Assembly: GCA_033675265.1 (NCBI GenBank)
Contig: JAUJYZ010001231.1
Span: 62,001-126,000, forward strand
DNA length: 64,000 bases
Direction of reading: 5' to 3'
From: Actinostola sp. cb2023
Taxonomy: Eukaryota; Cnidaria; Anthozoa; Actiniaria; Actinostolidae
The position numbers were made by a program, and so were the translations under genes. Numbering within the stretch: position 1 is the stretch's first letter; each line of letters begins with the position of its first letter. The notes beneath the pieces were generated by a model. The model was not told the origin of the DNA, searched no databases, and saw nothing but the letters and a program-made list of their open reading frames with translations. This document shows, one piece after another, positions 57,597 through 64,000 of this stretch.

Positions 57597-58710
57597 ATAG
57601 TAGCGTAGTTGCGTAGTACTTAGACACACCCCTTACAAGGGTAAATCTACACTGGAAGTTTATATCATCGCACTATATGTACCGTAGTTGCGTAGTACTT
57701 AGACACCCCTTACAAGGGTAAATCTACACTGGAGGTTTATATCATATCGCACTATATGTACCTTAGTAGCGTAGTTGCGTAGTACTTAGACACCCCTTAC
57801 AAGGGTAAATCTACACTGGAGGTTTATATCATCGCACTATATGTACCGTAGTAGCGTAGTTGCGTAGTACTTAGACACCCCTTACAAGGATAAATCTACA
57901 CTGGAGGTTTATATCATATCGCACTATATGTACCGTAGTAGCGTAGTTGCGTAGTAGACACACCCCTTACAAGGGTAAATCTACACTGGAGGTTTATATC
58001 ATATCACACTATATGTACCGTAGTTGCGTAGTAGACACACCCCTTACAAGGGTAAATCTACACTGGAGGTTTATATCATATCTCACTATATGTACCTTAG
58101 TAGCGTAGTTGCGTAGTACTTAGACACGCCTTACAAGGGTAAATCTACACTGGAGGTTTATATCATATCGCACTCTATGTACTGTAGTAGCGTAGTTGCG
58201 TAGTACTTAGACACACCCCTTACAAGGGTAAATCTACACTGGAGGTTTATATCATATCGCACTGTATGTACCGTAGTAGCGTAGTACTTAGACACACCCC
58301 TTACCAGGGTAAATCTACACTGGAGGTTTATATCATCGCACTATATGTACCGTAGTAGCGTAGTTGCGTAGTACTTAGACACCCCTTACAAGGATAAATC
58401 TACACTGGAGGTTTATATCATATCGCACTATATGTACCGTAGTAGCGTAGTTGCGTAGTAGACACACCCCTTACAAGGGTAAATCTACACTGGAGGTTTA
58501 TATCATATCGCACTATATGTACCGTAGTTGCGTAGTAGACACACCCCTTACAAGGGTAAATCTGCACTGGAGGCCGGTTTATATCATATCGCACCATGTA
58601 CCATAGTTGCGTAGTTGCGTAGTAGACACACCCCTTACAAGGGTAAATCTACACTGGAGGCCGGTTTATATCATATCGCACCATGTACCATAGTTGCGTA
58701 GTAGACACAT
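57597..58710. repeat. About 85-bp minisatellite, 12-13 copies
   Basis: Units of GTAGCGTAGTTGCGTAGTAC, CCCCTTACAAGGGTAAATCT and ACACTGGAGGTTTATATCAT. Length varies through loss of the TTAGACAC or GTAGCGTA segments. Each unit contains the palindrome CCCCTTACAAGGG. Confidence 0.9.
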
Positions 58711-58719
58711 AAGGGCCAT

Positions 58720-58765
58720 AAGACGCGTCTTATTTCACTCGTATAAATGGCCCTTATGTGTGGAC
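58720..58765. repeat. Hairpin
   Basis: ACACATAAGGGCCAT pairs with ATGGCCCTTATGTGT across a short loop containing AAGACGCGTCTT, itself a palindrome. Confidence 0.7.
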
Positions 58766-58827
58766 AAAGCCTAAAATTCGGAAAACTTTTTGAACGAAAT
58801 ATGTTTAGCAAACGGAAACTGGTTTGA

Positions 58828-59640
58828 TAATTATAATAATAATAATAATAAACTTTATTTTACAAGGGAATACATATTACAGCTTCAGTATTGTATATGT
58901 ACAATGAAACAGTTTTTGGTTGCTCGTCGTTGCGTGACTCGAGCTCGATAGAACATGCTTTCCTTGCAATTTCAGTACTGCGAACTTTACAGTATATACT
59001 TCACGCTACTAGAGCGTCCTGTTTCAATCTAAAGTTTAGATTTAGACGAGTTATATTTTGGCCCCGGCCTTGACCTCCGGTGCTTTCTTCCCTGATTGGT
59101 TTGTGCTTTCTAATCTTTCTTGGCCAGACTTCATGTCTCCTTCGGCTTTAGCTCGACGTTGACGCGTACGGAGAAAAATAATAAAAAACAAGACGACATA
59201 CTAGTAACCTTCCTCCAACTGACAAGGTTTGTGAGGAAACCATGTTGTTTACGGAGCCTTGGGTGATTATGCATGACTCTCTAGAACATGCTTTCTTTGT
59301 AAAATCGATTTCACAAACTCAGCGAATCATAGAAATGACAATAGTTTATTAAATATATCCATACCAAATACAAATACAAGACGACATAACCTTCCTTCGA
59401 CAAGGTTTGTGAAGAAAGAGGACGACGTGCGATGTCTCGTCTTGATAAACCATGTGGTTTGAGCCTTCGGTAATTATCTGAGCGGCCGGCACAGGGCGCA
59501 TGCGCTGTAGAACCCAATATGCTTTTTGGGGTCGACGAAGAAGAACGCTCTGCATTTCTAGAGTCGGGCCTTGCACAGGAAGCCCGACTAATAATAATAA
59601 TAATAAACTTTATTTTACAAGGGAATACATATTTCAGCTG
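58828..59640. repeat. Dispersed repeat, second copy of the 16.9-kb family, between two AAT-tailed segments
   Basis: 58915-59600 matches 16920-17410. Both flanks (58828-58885 and 59591-59640) carry ATAATAATAATAATAAACTT and TATTTTACAAGGGAATACAT, so the segment lies between direct repeats of about 45 bases. Confidence 0.65.
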
Positions 59641-59897
59641 AAAAACTTATGGCTCTTCTTGTGGTTTGTGGTTTGTTGACAGCCTACGCTTGTTCGGTTA
59701 TTTTTCTGTGCTTTGTTTTATTTGCTGTAGTAGTTGGTATATATTTACAGCCGTGTAAGATTCTGAATCTCCACGCAATTCTCTATTGTTCTTTTACATT
59801 AGCATATAACGAAGCTCATTTGCATGTAAAACACGGATTACACGAAATCCGGCGTTCTGTTGTTCGTACTTTGACTTGTTGCACGTGTTACGTGGTG

Positions 59898-60483
59898 ATG
59901 GCTTCTCCGTTAAAATCGCTGAGTATTCGCGAAGGCGCAGAAGGGTATTCAATACATAAAAATTTTAAAAAAGGAACATACAAAAGCATAGCAGACTTTT
60001 GGTTTAATATTGACTGCTTTGTGAAATTCGAAGAGGTTAATTTCAGTGGATATATTTTTGACGTGCACAAGAAGATGGGAGAAGATGACATTTCAAAGTA
60101 AGTGCTTCTGATCTTGACTAGTAAACCTTGTACGCGCAGATGTAGTACTCACTATGTATTTCGGTTCCAACAGAAAGGTTTTCGTCTCGTGCATAGATAT
60201 GGATTCGGCCAAAAAGGTCAAAAGCGTGTTGAACAATGCCTTGGCCGACAACGGTGGTGTCATTTGGGAGGATGTCAAGGACGTTCAGCTACGATGGCAG
60301 ATTCTTCGCAACCTGAAGATCAGTGGGAAGAACTTGTGGACTCCATACTGGATTGTAGCAATTTCCCACCATTTATTGTTCCATCTATCTTCCAGCCCTC
60401 TCAAGCAATACATTCATCCCTACCACCCATCGGGGCTATCGGTACAAAGATTCCTTCAAAAGACGATTCAGGGCCCAAGCGAA
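59898..60483 (+). pseudogene. Unrecognised spliced gene fragment, two exons, probable frameshift
   Basis: Exon 1 is 59898-60097. Its start ATG has the context GTGATGG, its product begins MASPLKSLSIREGAEGYSIH and includes ADFWFNIDCFVKFEEVNFSG, and its donor is AAA/GTAAGT. Exon 2 is 60174-60483 with acceptor TTCCAACAG and donor GAA/GTAAGT. The junction is in frame and gives KKVFVSCIDMDSAKKVKSVL. Near 60290 the protein-like frame switches from one ending WEDVKDVQ to one beginning MADSSQPEDQWEELVDSI, suggesting a single-base indel. No downstream exon is visible before the transposon at 60943. I do not recognise the family. It could be a truncated host gene or a captured fragment. Confidence 0.45.
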
Positions 60484-60942
60484 GTAAGTGCTAAAATAGA
60501 AGCCATAAAGCTGGACTGTGAGGGGAGGGGAAGGGATAGGAGGGAGGGGTCGGGATGGGGAAGGAGAACAAGTAAGCAAGAGAAGAACGGGGAGAAAGTA
60601 AACTTCAAAAGGAATAATAATAATAATAATAAACTATATTTATAAAGCGTCATATTCAATATTTGCATACGAGGCTTGTTGGTCTCATTACAAGACTTTG
60701 TTTAAGGCGATAGAAAGTGAATCACTAACATAAACTTGATAAAGCTAATCCCCCAGACTCTGCTCCGTTGTACTCTTCGGGGGGAAGGGTGTGGCTGTAT
60801 TTGTCATTGGATGGGTTGTGTTCATAGACAGGGACAGTACGTAGCAAATGCTAAAATTAATGACAAATTAAATCTCAGAATAGAGTCAAATGTCCTTGAA
60901 ACATCGTTTTAGTTCAATGGACTGAAGCTATAAGCCATATTT

Positions 60943-61351
60943 TACGGTGGCCCATAGGGGACAGCACTTAAAACAAAAAAAACACTGCAAGCAAAAAGCA
61001 AACACGCTACAAATATAAATGAAACGCCGCAACTAAACCAAAATCACTGCAAACAAAAGCGTATCACTGCAAACAAACAAAAAATCGAACACTGTAAAAA
61101 GAAATTTAAAAAAATCGATCACTGCAAATAAAAAAAATCGAACACCGCAAATAAAAAAAATCGAATACCGCAAATAAAAAAAATCTAGCGCTGCAAATAA
61201 AGCAAATCGAACACTGCAAATAAAAAAATCAAACTCTGAAAAAAAAAACGAACACTGCAAATAAAAAATCTAGCACTGCAAATAAAAAATCGCGCACTGC
61301 AAATAAAAAATCGCGCACTGCAAACAAACGTCCAAAAGCCTGCGCGCGCAG
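60943..61351 (+). repeat. Left long inverted repeat of the 2.19-kb element
   Basis: About 15 degenerate CACTGCAAATAAAAAATCGA units; on the minus strand these read TTTGCAGTGTTCGATTTTTT. Confidence 0.82.
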
Positions 61352-61374
61352 AGTAGCTTGCGTGACGACACTAA

Positions 61375-62071
61375 CTCAAGTGTATTAAGGCCTGACACAG
61401 GAGCCTAATTAGCATAAACACATTATTTTCTATAAACTGAATACCATTCATGCTTTGAAGCTAAAACTTCTCCAAAATGTTAAGATCCATGAATATGTGA
61501 AAATTTAATCGCGATAATAGCAAATGAAGTGTCACGTGACAAATCACGTGGTCAAGACTGATTGGAAAATTCAATCGAAAATGGGGTACGTAGAGACTTT
61601 TCTTAGAATACTAACTAATGTTTCATTAAATACCTTTGGTAGATATCTTTCTATTACCGCCTTTTAATGGTGTCTACATATTTTCATTAAGGAGAAAATT
61701 AAAAATAATCAAATAACTGGATTGGTCACGTGACCTATTTTATCAATTATCTCTATAACTAATGATTAAGGACAACGTTAAAAGGCGGATTTAGAAAGAC
61801 CTTTCAAAACGTAACATTTAGACATGTGATCCATTATTCTTAGAAAAGTTTCTATGTACCCCATTTTGAGCTGAATTTTTTCGACATATGTGGCTATGTG
61901 ATTTGTCACGTGACCCATCACATCCAATAAACCACATCAAATTTTCACACACTCATGGGACTAAACATTTTGGCGAAGTTCTATCTCCAAAGCATGAATA
62001 GTTTTCAGTAAATAGAAAATATTGATTTTTATGCTAATTAGACCCATGTGTCAGGCCTTAATATACTTGAG
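61375..62071. repeat. Nested imperfect foldback, about 700 bp
   Basis: CTCAAGTGTATTAAGGCCTG continuing ACACAGG at the left, and CATGTGTCAGGCCTTAATAT continuing ACTTGAG at the right. Inner matches include CAAATCACGTG/CACGTGACC, AAGCATGAATAG/CATTCATGCTTTG and TGGGGTACGTAGAGA against its mirror. Arms reach about 300 bases with many mismatches. Confidence 0.75.
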
Positions 62072-62127
62072 AAGGGGCGGCTGCATAGGAGGCTACTCGC
62101 GAAAAAAACTTTCTACCGCGGAATATC

Positions 62128-62727
62128 ATGTCTACTTCATTACCGAATGGTTCGGAAAGAGAGTTAATTGAACATTATTTCCATAAGGGATTTCAATGCA
62201 AGGAGATCCTTCTTTTGTTGGAAAAATACCACAATATCAGCATTAACATAAGAACCTTGAAGCGAAGGTTGAGTGCTTATGGTCTCAGTAAACGTCGAAA
62301 TGAATTTGACACAAACGATGTGCAGCACATCAAAGAGATAATTGCGCGTGAAATACAAAATGGGCCTCAGAGCCGCAATGGATATCGTTCGATGTGGCAT
62401 GTTCTACGACTTAGATATCACACATGGTAGCCTCATTGTTACGTGAAATTGACCCAGAGGGGGTGGAATCAAGAAAGCGTCGTGTTTTTCGTCGTCGTAC
62501 CTATGGAGTATGTGTCACCAGGACCAAACTTTTGCTGGCACTTAGACGGCTATGATAAACTAAAATCGTTTGGATTTTCAATACACGCATGTGTGGATGG
62601 CTTTAGTAGAAGGATTTTGTGGATTGAGTTACAACGATCCAACAAAGATCCCAAGTTCATGGCAAAATATTTCTTAGATAGCATATTTTCGAGCCCGCAA
62701 TTTCCGACCGCTGATATGTGCGCGCGC
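62128..62727 (+). pseudogene. rve/DDE integrase-like transposase remnant
   Basis: The first frame starts at ATG 62128 (MSTSLPNGSERELIEHYFHK) and has a helix-turn-helix-like region (KEILLLLEKYHNISINIRTL, then KRRLSAYGLSKRRNEFD). It ends at a stop at 62428-62430. The next stretch reads SLLREIDPEGVESRKRRVF in another frame, then a third frame gives PGPNFCWHLDGYDKLKSFGF, HACVDGFSRRILWIELQRSN and DPKFMAKYF. WHLDGYDKL and VDGFSRR are typical of the rve-type catalytic domain in animal integrase-core elements: the first Asp in HLDG, the second in CVDGF. The third acidic residue is missing because the gene runs into the right inverted repeat at 62719. Two frameshifts and a 3' truncation make it non-functional. 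Confidence 0.75.
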
Positions 62728-63130
62728 AGGCTTTTGGACGTTTGTTTGCAGTGCGCGATTTTTTATTTGCAGTGCTAGATTTTTTATTTGCAGTGTTCGG
62801 GTTTTTTTTCAGAGTTTGATTTTTTTATTTGCGGTGTTCGATTTGTTTTATTTGCAGCGCTAGATTTTTTTTATTTGCGCGGTGTTCGATTTTTTTTATT
62901 TGCGGTGTTCGATTTTTTTTATTTGCGGTGTTCGATTTTTTTTATTTGCAGTGATCGATTTTTTTTAATTTCTTTTTACAGTGTTCGATTTTTTGTTTGT
63001 TTGCAGTGATTCGCTGTTGTTTGCAGTGATTTTGGTTTAGTTGCGGCGTTTCATTTATATTTGTAGCGTGTTTGCATTTTGCTTGCAGTGTTTTTTTTGT
63101 TTTAAGTGCTGTCCCCTATGGGCCACCGTA
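62719..63130 (-). repeat. Right long inverted repeat of the 2.19-kb element
   Basis: Mirror of 60943-61351, beginning with GCGCGCGCAGGCTTTTGGAC and ending CCCCTATGGGCCACCGTA. Confidence 0.82.
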
Positions 63131-63455
63131 GATTTCACCACCTTCACGAGCGCGTTGATCAATCGTTCGATTTCGGTTTTTCAATCCGATTTCACCTTCA
63201 TGAGCGCGTTGATCAATCGTTCTATGTCGGTTTTTCAATCCGATTTCACCACCTTCACGAGCGCGTTGATCAATCGTTCGATTTCAGTTCTTCAATCCGA
63301 TTTCACCTTCATGAGCGCGCTGATCAATCGTTCGATTTCGGTTTTTCAATCCGATTTCACCACCTTCACGAGCGCGTTAATCAATCGTTCGATTTCAGTT
63401 CTTCAATCCGATTTCACCTTCATGAGCGCGCTGATCAATCGTTCGATTTTATTCT
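63131..63455. repeat. About 54-bp tandem repeat, six copies, abutting the transposon
   Basis: GATTTCACC (with or without ACCTTCA), GAGCGCGTTGATCAATCGTT and CGATTTCGGTTTTTCAATCC repeat. Long and short units alternate, giving a dimer of about 107 bp. The array starts directly at the right end of the 2.19-kb element. Confidence 0.85.
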
Positions 63456-64000
63456 AACCAGATGTCATTTTCACGACATTTTCAGATCATCGATCAATCC
63501 TTCGATTTCAGTATTTTCGATTTCGATTGGATCTTTTAAAAGTCACCGACATCGTTCATCATGCTGCAGCTGATTCTAAACTTCTCATCCGCGTAGCTTT
63601 CCGCCGACGATTGTCCATGATAAGAGAGCTTATTACGATGTGCGTGCATTGGATTGACGTCCTTGGAGTACTTCAGGATCGGTAATTATTTTGCGCTCTG
63701 GAGGTACATTTTCTGCAGATTGTATGAGTCATCGCTGCTAACAGTAACAGAGTAAACGCGTTGATAAATAATATTAGTGGGACGTAAAGTCAGAGAGATT
63801 GATTTGGTCTGTTATGGTGTGAATACATCCGGCCGAAAAAAAACAACAATAGTCAATGCAATCGAACTAAATGAAGAATATTTAATAATAATAATAATAT
63901 TTTCAGAGAAAAATTAAGTTAGGGGACAAAAATGAGTGATTGAACCAACTAACGAACGAAAGAGATAAATATATATATGAATGAATAAGTGGACAAAGGG
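63456..64000. other. No gene seen at window end
   Basis: Short AAT microsatellite at 63886-63900; no credible coding frame. Confidence 0.45.

Larger units (their letters stand above)
60943..63130. mobile_element. 2.19-kb transposon with about 410-bp inverted repeats and broken integrase-like gene
   Basis: The ends TACGGTGGCCCATAGGGGAC and its reverse complement (ending 63130) are exact. The arms 60943-61351 and 62719-63130 are mirror images made largely of a roughly 20-bp unit (ATCGAACACTGCAAATAAAA and variants) plus an inner GCGCGCGCAGGCTTTTGGAC. A TA target duplication is possible (TTTTA/CGGTGG and CCACCG/TAGATT). Between the arms lie a nested foldback (61375-62071) and a transposase remnant (62128-62727). 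Confidence 0.8.

Noticed and set aside
1..64000. tRNA, rRNA or other structural RNA genes
   Set aside because: No cloverleaf or rRNA-like segment was recognised by eye apart from the weak A-box similarity in the 28.1-28.8 kb foldback; a tRNA/Rfam scan would decide.

Overview
The window looks like a repeat-rich, gene-poor stretch of an invertebrate animal genome. The evidence is spliced genes with GT/AG introns and AATAAA signals, a pair of HEPN-NACHT-LRR (NLR) immune-type genes of the kind expanded in cnidarians, sponges and lancelets, a tensin-like SH2 domain split by an intron, and several classes of eukaryotic DNA transposon and foldback element. The sequence does not settle the phylum.

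Layout. 0.5-1.4 kb: a LINE ORF1-like gene (minus strand) with no ORF2 behind it. 3.1-14.4 kb: an 11.28-kb DNA transposon with terminal inverted repeats, an 8-bp target duplication, an inward-facing minisatellite array at each end, a frameshifted KDZ (Kyakuja-Dileera-Zisupton) type transposase on the minus strand and an intact DUF3987-type ATPase gene on the plus strand. It sits in a repeat whose second, uninterrupted copy (31.4-33.1 kb, inverted) preserves the empty site, so its ends are known to the base. 14.8-29.4 kb: no convincing gene, but many foldback/TIR elements, a 1.2-kb element with a 9-bp duplication, and a 3.4-kb TTC/GAA triplet tract.

29.4-39.6 kb and 50.9-56.7 kb: two paralogous NLR genes on the plus strand. 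Four exons are visible in each: a DZIP3-like HEPN domain, a short linker exon, a Gln-rich 21-residue repeat exon, and NACHT plus LRRs. Every inferred junction is phase 1 and both models stay in frame throughout. The paralogues differ in the number of Gln-rich repeats (about 15-16 versus 5), in LRRs (4 versus 7) and in transposon load in the first visible intron. Between them lie the last two exons of a tensin-like SH2 gene (minus strand), a 108-bp minisatellite, a repeated 0.5-kb block and palindromic GGAATTCCTA repeats.

56.9-64 kb: further minisatellites, fragments of an unrecognised spliced gene, and a 2.19-kb element with roughly 410-bp inverted repeats built from a short reiterated unit. 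That element surrounds a broken rve-integrase-like transposase and a nested foldback.

The main candidate for something undescribed is the 11.28-kb two-gene transposon: a KDZ transposase paired with a DUF3987 ATPase and carrying mirrored arrays of probable transposase-binding words. The second is the HEPN / 21-mer coil / NACHT / LRR receptor pair, whose HEPN domains keep the R-x4-H motif. All family assignments are from recognition of motifs in the sequence; no database search was run.
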